64,000 nucleotides of DNA from contig CADCXA010000067.1 in NCBI GenBank assembly GCA_902806565.1, positions 248,001 to 312,000 on the forward strand, in the 5' to 3' direction. The notes beneath the pieces are model-generated. The model was not told the origin of the DNA. It ran no database searches and worked only from the letters and a program-made list of their open reading frames with translations. This DNA is from Hypoxylon rubiginosum. Taxonomy: Eukaryota; Ascomycota; Sordariomycetes; Xylariales; Hypoxylaceae. The position numbers were made by a program, and so were the translations under genes. Below, piece by piece: positions 22,206 to 33,238 of the stretch (positions are counted from its first letter, which is position 1; each line of letters begins with the position of its first letter).

Positions 22206-25200
22206 TCATATATACACCACACCTAACGTAAGTCGTCGGAGGGCATCTTCGTATCGACCAGGGCTGTGGTCCAGTAACATGCTCGCGCCAAACCGAACTT
22301 CTCTAAACCGGGCTTCTACGTCTCTCACGTATTTGAACACGATCCTCGTGGCAGGCCGTCCAACCTGTCCCGTACCGGCCTGAAGAAAGGCGTCCCTCCT
22401 TAGAGCTGGCGTGCTCTCGACCGAAAAGACCTCGCCCGGAGGCAGCAATTTGGAGCTCATCATGCTCGCGCGCAGCGTCTTCAGTGCAGCGTATGCCCAC
22501 TTGTCTTCTTCCTCGCTGGAATGTGTCGGCCCGTTGTTGTACCACTTATCAGCCAGCCCCGATTGTAGGCCTTCCCAGATTCGCCGACGCACTTCCGCCT
22601 TCGCTTCGCTGTTATCCGTCTTGAACGCCAGCGCGACGGCCTGGAAGTCGTGTAATACACCCAAGGATAGGAACGGGACAAGGTCGTTTCCGTGCACGGT
22701 ACTAGTTATCAATCCTCTTGTCGCCTTTTGGAGAGACGGAGACATGGTTGCCGGTGGGCCATACGCATACACGTGAATCGGTCTACCAGATGGCAGACAG
22801 ATGTGAGAAATCCCACGGTCATTCCCATCCGATAGTAAGCGGTGATGTGGTTCGGCAGAAGTCACAAAAGCTGTTCCATTGGTAGCAGGCTCGGCGAGCA
22901 TGGCACCAAGCAGCGCAGTCACGGCGCCCCCGAGGGAATGCCCACAAAGTACCAAACCGTAGTCGGGAAACTCCTCAAGAGCTTCTTTCAGAGTTGCTAG
23001 TACTCTGCCGTCGCCTCCGTATACGAGTCGCCGCGCAGATGCGTGTATGCCCTTGTGAACCTTGTAGGACTTCCCTCGCCACTGCAGGTCATCGTACTCG
23101 CACATCATGTCAGCAAGAACGTCTTCGAAGCCTAGAGTACCACGACAAGATAACACAACAGCCTTAGACTCTTCGTCAAGCGCAATGGTATGGACGAGAG
23201 GTATTCCCGTATCAGTAGATCCAGTAGAGTCGGAGCCACCTTGCGGATCAACGAACGAGGAAAGGAGTATACTATCCGGAGGCAGTTCGGTATGATGCGC
23301 AAACGAACGAACATCTCTATGAGTTTCGTCTAGTGCTTTCAAGACAGGCAATTCTTTCGTGATGCCCATAAACTGGAGAAATTTTGAGCCATACGCGGCT
23401 GACGCATAACGGCTATACCGAGAAATGTTTCGTAAAATATGAAAGTCGGGGAACATTCCGTCAACCATACCCGTTCGCCTCAGGGTGTCGACAGCTTCCG
23501 AATCACTGTAAGCGCTCCGCTGGTGGAACGAGGATAATGCTAACGACATTTGAGAGTCCCTGGTCTTAAGAGTATATATACTAGGAGTATATAAACTACG
23601 GTTTTCCGACCGCGCTCTCTTGTGGCCCTTTGGTGGCGAATGTGGAATCTGCGCACCGAATTCCGATGCATTTTCAGGCTGTAAGAATACACCTTTACCC
23701 CTGGGCTCGCTCCTCTGAAACGCTGGTGATGATGGACGGCTTTCGAATGAGTGCACTGAAAAGGTATCCGTCAAGGATACCATTGAATCGCGGCGCCGAT
23801 CTTGCAACGGAACATAAGACGCTCGTGATGGGGACCTTTGAAAATTCGAGGCAATTCCGGTATCGCCTAGATCCCTTGAGGAGAAGTTATTCAAGCTCAC
23901 GCGGTGGGGTGGTCGCAGAGGTTCGCGATGTGGTATTACACCTGAAGATCTATCTGGAAAGCCAGCTTTCTTCTGCGTTATGGGTAACTTGCTCTGCGGA
24001 CGCTTATTACTACCCCACGGAGGTTTGGCCGTTGATTTCTGCTTAGTGCCCGACTGCAGGTTTTCGGAGCTTGAGTCGCGATTTAGCAAACTCGCAAATG
24101 ATGGAACAGATCCCTTCTTAAGAGCGCTTCGTATGCTGCTCTTTTTCTCGCTTGTCTTGACAGTCGGTGGTGACCCAGGCTTTTTCTCGAGGGATCTATT
24201 GCTGGTAGGCGAAATGGGGACAGAAGGGAGGTCTCGAGAGCCGCGTCGAGTTTCTTCTAACGGCTTCCGGGCACGTTTTTGGTTCGCGGCATGCTCAGAG
24301 GCTTGCTTGGGAGAGGAGGACCGAAACGTACGATCCTTGGGGGAGTTTATATTAGCGCTGACTGAACTGTTAGGTAAAGATTTCACATGGTGATCATTTG
24401 CGCCGTTCCCCTTCTCTCTTGCTGCTGAGGCGAAAGTCGGACGCGCAGCCTTCGGTGGAACTGGCGGAGGTTGGTCCAAGTGCCACGTATCTAAGCCTGT
24501 CAGAGACTGCGGTTCTTCATCGTCAATTGCTTCAATGCGAGATCGAGTTTCCTCCTCGCCATCGCTGTCGACAGCTGTGCTTCTCACTTTATTCCGGCTA
24601 ACCTTATATACAACCCTATAATTCGGGCTTGCGTCTTGATTGTCTGGTGGAAGATCTCCAGTAATCTCGCTCTTCACAAGATCAACACCAGGAAGAGATA
24701 AAACTGGCATTAATTGAGCGCCCTTGATATCAACAGTAATCATCTTGGTCGTGGTAGTTGAAGTTGTGATAGACACCTCGGCGTCTTTGGGAAGGGATCT
24801 GCGGATTTCCCGTTTGAGCTGAGTCTCGGGCAGTTCGTCCTCATTGTCGCTGCCCCAGTGGACCCCATGTTGTTCGATGGCTTCTATGAAATTACCGCGG
24901 CTCTGCTCCGGTTCGTTTATATGTGCTGCATGTGCTTCCTCAGCAACATCGACCCGCTCGCCATCGTCAAGAAGAACGACATCCCAGATAACTTCCTCTT
25001 GGCAAAGACGACGAACCTCGTCTTGCGTCATCTTTCTACACCAATTCTGTAGATACGCGAGACCACATAGTCCAAGGAGAAGGTCAATCACACCAACCTG
25101 TTCCCCTTGTACGCCGGTAGCCGGGTTTTGGAATTCCCGACGAATAAGTGTAATGATGCTTGCAATAGCTCTAGAAGAGTCGGTCGAGCCGAAGAACTGA

Positions 25201-25694
25201 TCTAAAACAGACAAGAACAACTGAGAGATCTGGGATACAGTTGATACGGTAGTTCCAGTGACATGAAAACTGGTCGCAGTCCAAAAGACGATCTGGGACA
25301 TTGTCTGATGTAGACTCTCCAAGCTCCTCTCTAAGATGGACTCGGCATCTGTCCTGCCAAGCTCAGACTGCGCCCTCGACATGACATCTCTTCCAGCCCT
25401 ACTAAGTATTCCTTCTAGAATGCCGCGACCTAGCTCCAAGCTAGATAGAGTCGTGAACTTGGCGGCCCCCAGACCACAGCCGCCGATGAAGGTGCCTACG
25501 CGGAGGGCGAAGGAGGTCGACCGAGTGGCAAAACTAACGGCACTAGCAATGGGGTTGGGCAGGAGAGTTCTTCCCGGAGCGGATGGCAAGAGTCCTTCTT
25601 GCGGTGGTATGGTAGTTTCGGTAAGATCGCTCGCATTTTCATTATGTTGTGCTTCGACTTCTGCTTCTGCTTCCGCATCTGTAGTTGCCATCAT
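22206..25694 (-). CDS. Class 3 (diacylglycerol lipase-like) lipase, large fungal form
   Basis: One long exon. The ATG pair at 25694/25691 (MMATTDAEAEAEVEAQ) gives 1162 residues; the frame extends upstream only through a TTG. The N-terminal 300 residues hold hydrophobic stretches (around AVSFATRSTSFALRVGTFIG). A Ser/Pro-rich disordered middle follows. The alpha/beta-hydrolase core begins near FPDFHILRNISRYSRYASAA, with SCRGTLGFEDVLADM, the nucleophile Ser920 in LCGHSLGGAVTALLG and VHGNDLVPFLSLG carrying the likely catalytic Asp. Known for the family: hydrolysis of the sn-1 ester of diacylglycerols at membranes. The long disordered insert suggests regulation by phosphorylation (inference). It is the only lipid gene nearby and shows no functional link to its neighbours. 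Confidence 0.9.
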   Translation of the reverse strand: MMATTDAEAEAEVEAQHNENASDLTETTIPPQEGLLPSAPGRTLLPNPIASAVSFATRSTSFALRVGTFIGGCGLGAAKFTTLSSLELGRGILEGILSRAGRDVMSRAQSELGRTDAESILERSLESLHQTMSQIVFWTATSFHVTGTTVSTVSQISQLFLSVLDQFFGSTDSSRAIASIITLIRREFQNPATGVQGEQVGVIDLLLGLCGLAYLQNWCRKMTQDEVRRLCQEEVIWDVVLLDDGERVDVAEEAHAAHINEPEQSRGNFIEAIEQHGVHWGSDNEDELPETQLKREIRRSLPKDAEVSITTSTTTTKMITVDIKGAQLMPVLSLPGVDLVKSEITGDLPPDNQDASPNYRVVYKVSRNKVRSTAVDSDGEEETRSRIEAIDDEEPQSLTGLDTWHLDQPPPVPPKAARPTFASAAREKGNGANDHHVKSLPNSSVSANINSPKDRTFRSSSPKQASEHAANQKRARKPLEETRRGSRDLPSVPISPTSNRSLEKKPGSPPTVKTSEKKSSIRSALKKGSVPSFASLLNRDSSSENLQSGTKQKSTAKPPWGSNKRPQSKLPITQKKAGFPDRSSGVIPHREPLRPPHRVSLNNFSSRDLGDTGIASNFQRSPSRASYVPLQDRRRDSMVSLTDTFSVHSFESRPSSPAFQRSEPRGKGVFLQPENASEFGAQIPHSPPKGHKRARSENRSLYTPSIYTLKTRDSQMSLALSSFHQRSAYSDSEAVDTLRRTGMVDGMFPDFHILRNISRYSRYASAAYGSKFLQFMGITKELPVLKALDETHRDVRSFAHHTELPPDSILLSSFVDPQGGSDSTGSTDTGIPLVHTIALDEESKAVVLSCRGTLGFEDVLADMMCEYDDLQWRGKSYKVHKGIHASARRLVYGGDGRVLATLKEALEEFPDYGLVLCGHSLGGAVTALLGAMLAEPATNGTAFVTSAEPHHRLLSDGNDRGISHICLPSGRPIHVYAYGPPATMSPSLQKATRGLITSTVHGNDLVPFLSLGVLHDFQAVALAFKTDNSEAKAEVRRRIWEGLQSGLADKWYNNGPTHSSEEEDKWAYAALKTLRASMMSSKLLPPGEVFSVESTPALRRDAFLQAGTGQVGRPATRIVFKYVRDVEARFREVRFGASMLLDHSPGRYEDALRRLTLGVVYI

Positions 25695-27529
25695 ATCGGC
25701 GATGTTGAAGGAGCGTGATTTCGAAATAATCAAGCTCTATTCATCGTATCAAATCGTAGAAATCTTGAGTTATTGGATATTGAGATACACGAGACATGAA
25801 AGTGTCGATGGTATTAGTCGATGTTGGGGACGGGGCAAGCCGACTGAATATAGACGTAACGAAATACGATTATATGTATGTCTATCACTGACAGACGGAC
25901 GTACGTAGGTTATCACTGACAGACGGACGTACGTAGGTGTATAGAATACAATCCGCTTGGGAATTATAAGTATCAGAAGATGTAGTCTCGAAATTCGCCA
26001 CGACTCCTTAGGTTATAGACGAAGCGTTAGACATGCTTATGCGCATAGTGAGAGTTGTTGACGTTAGACCGTTAATAGATGCTACCTAACCACGCACCAC
26101 GTACCTGTTCAAACTTACATGTGATACCAGCGCGGGGAATGCGGACAGAAGTGGAAGAGTGGACAGCCAAGGCGAGACGACATTGGTCAACGTCCCACGG
26201 GCTAGCTATTCATGGTTTTGGAACTAACTGTAGAATGGAAGGGGAATCGAAAGATTGGACAGATTGGACAAGATTGTCCCCCAACCGTTTCCTAAAACTG
26301 ATGAGGACAAGCAGGAATAGGAGAAAACACATGCATAAAACCAATGTACTATGTAGCCACTGTCGTACCGAGGGAAGCACTGGAAAGACGTGTTTACATC
26401 TCAGGCTCTTTCGCGTTTTCTCCCATGAAACCCGTCGACCCGGTTGGTTCCCGATGTCTGGGATCAAGACATCCTAGCAGCCTAGGCCATCGGGTGGATA
26501 GGCGCACACAATGCGATGCAGGAACGGGACTAGGGGAGGTCGAATCTTTGTCCACGTCATCTCGATGGCAGCATTGACGAGCGAGTCATGTCCAGTCTTC
26601 TACCTGTAAATTAATAGGAGGTGGGTTGCAGATTGCATCCAGGTAATGACCACATCGATCGTAGTTCATCCACGATCTCGAACCATTGGGTGCGAAATGA
26701 TGATGTTGTCTATTCTGTAGGATTAACTGTTTGAACAGATCAGACACGAATGTGATTAGGAGTACGAACAGGAGAAATGCGACGATAAGTGCGAGAATCC
26801 AAACGACGCTTATAACACGTGTCGTACGACACGATTCCTACCTCGTAGGCCCCTATTTCAGCTATCGTACCTACCAAGTACATCATAGAGGCCTACAGCA
26901 GGGCTAGCACCCCGTTGCTTCTATTCTTAGCGCTCCTAAGCAGCTTAAGCTTTAGGTTTTCCATGTGAGTCCCGGCTGTTTTCAGCTCCCCACGCAGGCT
27001 ATGCAGCGTCCCTATCGGCTATCTCTTAGGGGCTTTTTACCGGGGGTTAGAACCAATCGATTGAGGCTAAGCAACCTGAAATTCGGATACTTCACACTGT
27101 AACTCTAGGGGCATCAGGGGTCCTAGGTACCTACTAGGTAACCCTAGAGGGAAATTCCAGGCTCAGCCCTGATTCCGATTCTTCGTATTCCAGCTCTCTG
27201 ATCGTCAACGGTGTCACCTAACGCTAGAAAAAGACGTGAAGCTGTCCTTTATCAAGATATCGTGGGCTTCTCTTCATTTTATCCAATTGATTACTGATTT
27301 GGCCATATATAAACCGTTTTCTAGATATTCAAACCTACCTAAGGTATCCACGAAGTTCATTTCTTTCTTTCCGTGCTATATATTAGTAGATATCCTCTTA
27401 CCGACCGAGACCTAAAAGTATATTCTCTTTCGACCCTTTGCATTCGTTGCACGATTTCTACACTCGCTTCTAACCCGACCCAACGAGAGACGGAAGTTTT
27501 CCAACCACCACACGTCGCACGAACGCGCA
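25695..27529. other. Intergenic region between divergent lipase and GNA1 genes
   Basis: 1.8 kb with no convincing gene. It begins with the lipase promoter and a 28-bp tandem duplication (25883-25938), and ends with the GNA1 promoter, including TATATAAA at about 27305. Other content: repeated GATTGGACA words near 26252-26276 and GGTACCTACTAGGTA at 27126-27140. Frames up to 132 residues (26079-26477) look random. Confidence 0.5.
25883..25938. repeat. Perfect 28-bp tandem duplication
   Basis: Two identical adjacent copies of a 28-bp unit (25883-25910 and 25911-25938), starting TATCACTGACAGACGGACGT, about 190 bp upstream of the lipase ATG. A recent local duplication is likely. Confidence 0.9.
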
Positions 27530-28144
27530 ATGGCAGAGCAAGGCCTGTTTTCGTCCGACCTCATCTCCCCTACGGTTGCCGATGTCCTTCCCGAAGGATA
27601 CACGGCGCGCTCGTTGCGACTATCCGACTACGATGCCGGCTTCCTCGACTGCTTGCGCGTTTTGACAACCGTCGGCGAGATTAGTAAAGACCAGTTCGCC
27701 GAGAGGTACCAATGGATGTCATCACAAGATACATACTACGTCCTTGTCATCGAGGACACTGCCAAGGGGAAAATCGTCGGGACCGGAGCTCTGCTTGTAG
27801 AGAGGAAATTGTAAGAGATATATATATACGCCCACAAATCCTGAGACAACATTGCCGCAAGCGAAGACAGTTACTGATATAAGGAACTTTCCGTAAACAG
27901 CATCCACAGCCTTGGCCTAGTCGGTCACATAGAAGACATCGCCGTCGCCAAAGACCAACAAGGCAAGAAGCTCGGGCTTCGTCTCATCCAGGCCCTCGAC
28001 TTCATCGCCGAGAAGGTCGGTTGCTACAAAACCATCCTAGACTGCAGCGAAGCGAACGAGGGTTTCTACGTCAAGTGCGGGTTCCGAAGAGCTGGCCTAG
28101 AAATGGCCCATTACTATAACACCGACAAAAGTAAGGCCCAGTGA
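27530..28144 (+). CDS. GNA1: Glucosamine-6-phosphate N-acetyltransferase
   Basis: Two exons: 27530-27810 and 27901-28144, giving 174 residues. The 90 bp intron sits in the codon for Phe in ERKF-IHSLGLVGHIEDIAV. GNAT features: the acetyl-CoA pyrophosphate loop (KDQQGKKLGLRLIQAL), DCSEANEGFYVKCGF with the conserved YVKCGF tail, and an N-terminal SLRLSDYDAGFLDCL typical of GNA1. It transfers acetyl from acetyl-CoA to glucosamine-6-phosphate in the cytosol, a step towards UDP-GlcNAc for chitin, N-glycans and GPI anchors. Length is usual for fungal GNA1. The ATG at 27530 is the first in frame. A single-copy housekeeping gene, not related to its neighbours. Confidence 0.93.
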
Positions 28145-29196
28145 GCTATCCTCATCGTACGGCGGTCAATTGATAGAGCTGGGGCGATTGTACATATATA
28201 CGTATGGATTTGCTTCCGATACCTCGGCTGACTTCGAGGGTTTGGTAGAACCGAAGATCTAGGTTAATAAGCTGGCCTACTTGGGAAGACATTGCAGCAT
28301 GAATGGATGGAAAATATACACTATAGAGTTTCGGGTATTGGCGGAAAACATCTTGCCTAGCGGCGACAAGGCTGTATGCAGGATAAAGAGTATAGAGTCT
28401 ACAATTCAAGGCGCATAAAAAGGACATGTGAAAGACTCCAACAAGTCATTAGACCACCAATGGCAGATTTCACTAAGAGGAGACTTTGCTTTCGTCACTT
28501 CACTACGACGCTTAGTGGACGAAGCTCATCGAGAGCTCATCGAGAGCTCATCTGGAGCTGATCTAAAGAGCATCTGTACTAAGCCCCAAGACCGCCTTCT
28601 ATTTCGGGTTGGTTGGTGGTGCGGTACGTTGCAAGTCAGACGTTATGAGAACTACCCAGCCTCAGCATCCCCGCTCTACGAAGGGTGTAAAGGGCATCTC
28701 GGCCAATCTATACGGCGCTTGGCGTCTTACTGCGATATGTCCGGACGAGTAAACCATGGCTTACTCAGATGCGGTGGATCATAAAGACCATTCACGGCAT
28801 ACGTGAGATGCTCCTCGGGGACCGAAGCACGTGAATATCCTGCAACGGGTTACGGGTTCTTCAGACGTAATGCTTTCGGACTACGATAGCTCAGCTCTGA
28901 CGGATATAAAGCTTGTCGTGGCCGCACTCACGTCTCCGGACACCAACGCTGACGGCACATTATGATTCTATCTCACTTGCATTACTACTACCATTTGTCT
29001 ATTTCCTGTGCCAATTTTTGATTCGATACTTGTAAATTAAAACCCACTTTGACTATCCCAACAAGATAGTTACCTCCTATCCACCTACCTCGAAATTGCC
29101 CCTGACCGGACACCCACGCCCGGACATCCCCAACCGTTGCGTTCCGAAAGACAGAACTAAGAAGTGCCAGCTTCATTTCCCCTATAAACGTTAGAG
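28145..29196. other. Intergenic region
   Basis: About 1 kb between two plus-strand genes, with no supportable gene. A short direct repeat, CATCGAGAGCT twice, lies near 28528-28549. Frames of 60-118 residues here lack any motif. Confidence 0.45.
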
Positions 29197-29658
29197 ATGG
29201 CGCAGAAGGATCATGCGAACGTGGCTGCGGCGGATCAGGATCTCCGCAACGCCCTGATCAGAACGAACCTGGCCTTGCTTCAACGAGAGTACGTTTTTTA
29301 TACTAGTTCTAACGCAGCGGTTTCTCACTCGTCAAGTGACGTGAGATTTAGTGGCGCCGGAGCCACATTCCTACATCGTGAACTAGTCGGGGCGTAACTA
29401 ACATACTCCTACAGGATTCGCGAGAAGAAGGACTGGTACACCACCCGGCGCGTCGTAGTCCGCAAGCGCAACGGCCGCATCCACCTGTCGCGACTGGGTT
29501 CGCGGCAGCAGAGTCACGGCAGCGGGGGATACATCTACGACGAAGAGGAGGAAGAGGAATCGCAGATCAACGGCTTCACGCTAGTCGACGAGCCGCTATC
29601 TCCGACGAGGTCCGCTAGCTCCAGCTTCAGCTCCGGCTCCAGCTCCAACTTCGCCTAA
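29197..29658 (+). CDS. Small hypothetical protein, 111 residues
   Basis: Two exons: 29197-29288 and 29415-29658. The intron (GTACGT...CTACAG) splits a Glu codon, giving LLQREIREKKDWYTTRR. The sequence shows an N-terminal helix-like part (DQDLRNALIRTNLALLQRE), a basic segment (TTRRVVVRKRNGRIHL), an acidic run (DEEEEEESQ) and a Ser-rich tail. I do not recognise a family. Evidence for a real gene: good splice sites, matching phase, and coding-like composition across the junction. It ends only 33 bp before the ATG of the next gene on the same strand, so the two may share a transcript or the next promoter may lie inside this gene. Confidence 0.65.
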
Positions 29659-29691
29659 ACCCTCCCTTCCCCCCCACCCACACACATCGCC

Positions 29692-31081
29692 ATGGCGCCG
29701 GACGCCGCGGCCAGCTCCACTAGGCCGGCGCCCGAGCAGTGGCTCATGGGCGCCGAGGCGTTCGAGCGGCGCATGCCGCATCACGCGGGCATCCAGGCCC
29801 TCTGGGAGACCAAGTGGCGGCTCCCGTGCGCCAAGGCCGTGTACCCCTTCCACGACGGCGCCCTCGAGGACTTCGAGCCCATCTTCCTGGACCTGATCGC
29901 CCGGAACGTCGACGACGGGACGTCGCCCGAGTACACGCTCGCGTTTATCCCCACGGCCAAGTCGCTCGAGCGTCTAGGCGACGAAGCCGCTGCTGGGAGG
30001 GGAGACAAGAAGGGGGTGGAGGAGGCGTCGAGGCTGTACCTGCGCGCCGCGTGCGTCCTGCGCATCGCGCGGTTCCCGTACATCTCGGGGTTTCCCGGCG
30101 TCTCGGACCCCGTCAAGTGGGAGGCGTGGGAGCTGCAGAAGGAGATCTACCTCAAGGCCGGGCGGTCGTGGTCGCCGTCGCCGCTGCGCGAGGTCCGGAT
30201 CCCGCACGCCTTCGCCCGGGGACGCGACCGCGACACCATTCCGGCGTACGTGCGCATCCCGCCTCCGGGAGAAGGGAAGGAGAAGAAGTGTCCCGTCGTC
30301 ATACTATTAACCGGCCTCGACGGCTACCGCCCCGACAACACGACCCGGTGCGACGAGCTCCTCGCCCGCGGCTGGGCCGCCGTCGTCCTCGAGATCCCCG
30401 GCACGGCCGACTGCCCCGCGGACCCTTCGGACCCGTCGTCGCCGGACCGGCTGCTAGACAGCGTGCTCGCCTGGATCGCATCGGCGGCGGCGGACAACCG
30501 CCTCGACGCGTCGCGCGTCATGTGCTGGGGCCTCAGCAGCGGGGGCTACTACGCGGCGCGCGCGGCGCACACGCACCGGAGCTCCCTGAGAGGGGTAGTC
30601 GCGCACGGCGCGGGGACGCACCATTTCTTCGGCCGGGGGTGGCTGGCGCGCGCCGACGGGCACGAGTACCCGTTCCGGCTGACGCCGGCGCTGGCGGCCA
30701 AGCACGGGTACGGCGGCGACGTGGAGGCGTTCCTAGAGGGCGCGCAGCGCAGGTTCTCGCTGCTCGAGACGGGGGTTCTGGGGATGCCTTGTGCGAGGTT
30801 GCTTCTTGTTAATGTATGCGCCCCTCTCAACCTCCATTCTAAATTACGGCATGACAATATGCTGGTGATTAGAAAAGGGTCAACGGTGCCAGTGCTGATA
30901 ATTATGAAATAAACAGGGCACGATGGACGGGCTCATGCCGATCGAGGATTCGATGCTGCTGTTCGAGTACGGGTCGCCCAAGGAGGCGCGGTTCTTCACG
31001 GGCGCCCTACACATGGGATATCCCATGGCGAATTCGTCTGTGTATCCCTGGATGGAACAGGTGATGGCTTCTGAGCAGTGA
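29692..31081 (+). CDS. Ayg1-like alpha/beta hydrolase (polyketide-shortening family)
   Basis: Two exons: 29692-30813 and 30917-31081, giving 428 residues, about the usual length of Aspergillus Ayg1 (just over 400). Strong family strings include GIQALWETKWRLPCAKAVYPF, TGLDGYRPDNTTRCDELLARGW and EIPGTADCPADPSDPSSPDR. The catalytic triad is readable: Ser282 in GLSSGGYY, Asp378 in GTMDGLMPIED (just after the intron) and His406 in GALHMGYP. Ayg1 hydrolyses the heptaketide naphthopyrone made by a non-reducing polyketide synthase, giving tetrahydroxynaphthalene for DHN-melanin. No polyketide synthase or other melanin gene is visible in this window, so the actual polyketide partner, if any, lies elsewhere. 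GC-rich coding; strong shadow frames on both strands. Confidence 0.88.
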
Positions 31082-31335
31082 TGTATGTTTTTGTTAGACT
31101 ATTGTTATATTGGTCTCGCTGGATTTGGCCTGTATTTGTATGCCTCGTTGGCTGTCTAGGATACTGTATAGTATGTGATATGAACTGTATGAATTAATGT
31201 TATTTCGTACCTACCTGCCTAATGTATGTTGAGGATAACCCTTTGAGATTTTTCACTCAGCGTATTTGTGTGGTACAATCCCTCTTCCGAATATAACGAG
31301 TAGCGTCCCTTCATTACCTTCAGTACTTTCTCCCC

Positions 31336-32190
31336 TTATCGGCCCATCCATCCCCCGTCAACCACCAGCGTATGTCCGCTAACGTACGCACTCGCCCTAC
31401 TCGCCAGGAACACCGTGGTCCCTTTAAAATCGTCCGGTTCTCCCCACCGCTCGGCCGGTATCCTCGCGCTAATACTCGCAGCTCTCTCGCTATCATTGAT
31501 AAGCGCCTCGTTCATGTCGGTCGCGATGTACCCGGGCGCGACGCCGTTCACGTTGATGCCGCGGCCGGCCCACGAGTTCGCGAAGGCCTTGGTCATCTGC
31601 GTCACGGCGCCCTTGCTCGCCGCGTACGCGGGAACGTTCAGCCCGCCCTGGAAGGAGAGCAGGCTCGCGAAGTTGATGATGCTGCCGCGGCGGCCCGTGA
31701 CCTCGGACGGCGCGAGCGAGAGCATGTGCGCCCCCGCGTCTCGGCATAGCGTGAACACGGCGTCTGCGTTCACGCCCATGACCGCTCTGTAATCGGCATC
31801 GGGGAAGACCTCTGGTGCATGTCGGATCTGGATTCCTGCGCAGTTTACGAGAATCCGTATTGTATGTCCGTCCGCTAGAATTTTTGGCACGAGGCCGGCC
31901 ACATCCTCGGTATTTGCAAGATCTGCCGTGTAGACGTGTGCTTTGCGGCCGAGAGCCTCAATTGCTGTCTTGGTCTCGGTTGATGCTGTAGATCGCTATG
32001 GTTCGTTGAGCTTCTTCATTTTCCTCGGGAAGCCCCGTGGGCAATACTGTGAGTGAGATTGACATACTTGGACTAATATTATATCCGCACCCGCTTCAGC
32101 AAGCCCTACGGCGACGGACTGCCCGATACCCCTCGTACCGCCAGTTATAAGGACCGTCTCGCCCTTTAGCGAGAATAATGCATCCGTCAT
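31336..32190 (-). CDS. Classical SDR oxidoreductase (2-deoxy-D-gluconate 3-dehydrogenase-like)
   Basis: Two exons: 32068-32190 and 31336-31995 (72 bp intron), giving 260 residues, a typical classical SDR. Motifs: cofactor-binding [18 protein letters not shown] (NNAG position), catalytic Ser in INFASLLSF, Tyr-Lys in [11 protein letters not shown], and the C-terminal [19 protein letters not shown]. The sequence pattern (ILVQRST at the end of beta-2, [10 protein letters not shown]) most resembles KduD-type enzymes, which act on keto sugars from pectin or on sugar acids. Many other substrates are possible in the family. It is convergent with the Ayg1-like gene (254 bp between stops) and divergent from the polyol dehydrogenase. 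A sugar role is inference. Confidence 0.87.
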
Positions 32191-33238
32191 ATCTTCTTAT
32201 GCTCGACTCTTCTATAGTAGGCAGACACCTATATGTTTGGAGTTCCAAGAGGGAAAATCGCGGCAGTCCGGAGATCAACGTTATCAACTCTGTGTGGTAC
32301 TACAATGTAATACCTACATGTAGGTGCTAGTGCTCACCCGAGAACTCAAACGAATTATTTACCCCTCTAGCAAGTAATGGTGCTTGTTCCTGTTTCCGTA
32401 TTCGGAGTCACAGCCTACTCGTATACGTCCCGTACGTCCCCGTATATGTAAGTACGTCAGTTTACCTGCGGGAGCTCTGTCTTATGATTAAGAGGGTCGA
32501 TAAATATGGCTAAAATCGGCGAGCCGTGGGGGTCAAGTAGACGACGTGAAATAAAGTCGGTAGTACATCCAAGTATTCTCCCCGGTTTCATAGAATGTGT
32601 ACCTAGGTATGTTAGATCGGTGATTGCTCGGTCCACTACGTCCACTACCTCACGATCCCCTCACTCAGATGCTTCAGCGGGGTAAGGTGGAGATTGGGGT
32701 AAATGGTAAAGAAAAAAAGCCTTTTCGTCATAAAACCCCTTTCGGCCAGAAATGATGATTTCCACCGAGACTAGCCCACTAGACCCAGGCACCAGGCACT
32801 TAAACTTCGCCAGCTTTTGACAATACAAGCGTTCTCATCATGCAGTCTCCACTAGCAGCTGGTCCCAAGCTTGACTAAGGGTTGCGTTGTCGTTGGTGCC
32901 CGCAGTTCCATGCTTTGCCCCTCTGCCCACGATAATACATGTACATACATAGTATGGGGCAAGATCTCGAATACCGAAAAGCTAAGGTAAGGCCTTTAGC
33001 CAGGGAAAGTCAGCTCCGTCGTCGGTCGACGATGGGGCTAGCTAATGCATTTGCTACTTCTCATAGGATTCAACTGGTATTCAACTGGTATTCACACCTA
33101 TCAACATTATAAACACATTACGGTTTACTTGGAACTAAATAACTAACTGATTAGTTGGGTACCTAAACATACCTATGTCTATATATCAAAACTTATAAGA
33201 CTGCTTGGTATCTTAGACCAAGTATCCCCGAAGCCGTC
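32191..33238. other. Divergent intergenic region between SDR and polyol dehydrogenase
   Basis: About 1 kb holding both promoters. It contains GTACGTCCCGTACGTCCCCGTA repeats near 32427-32446, GTCCACTAC twice at about 32631-32648 and GTATTCAACTG/GGTATTCA near 33076-33095. No gene seen. Confidence 0.5.

Noticed and set aside
29739..30812. 357-residue plus-strand frame in another phase over the Ayg1-like gene
   Set aside because: It is Arg/Pro/Gly-rich with no motif, caused by high third-position GC; the Ayg1 frame has the triad and family strings.
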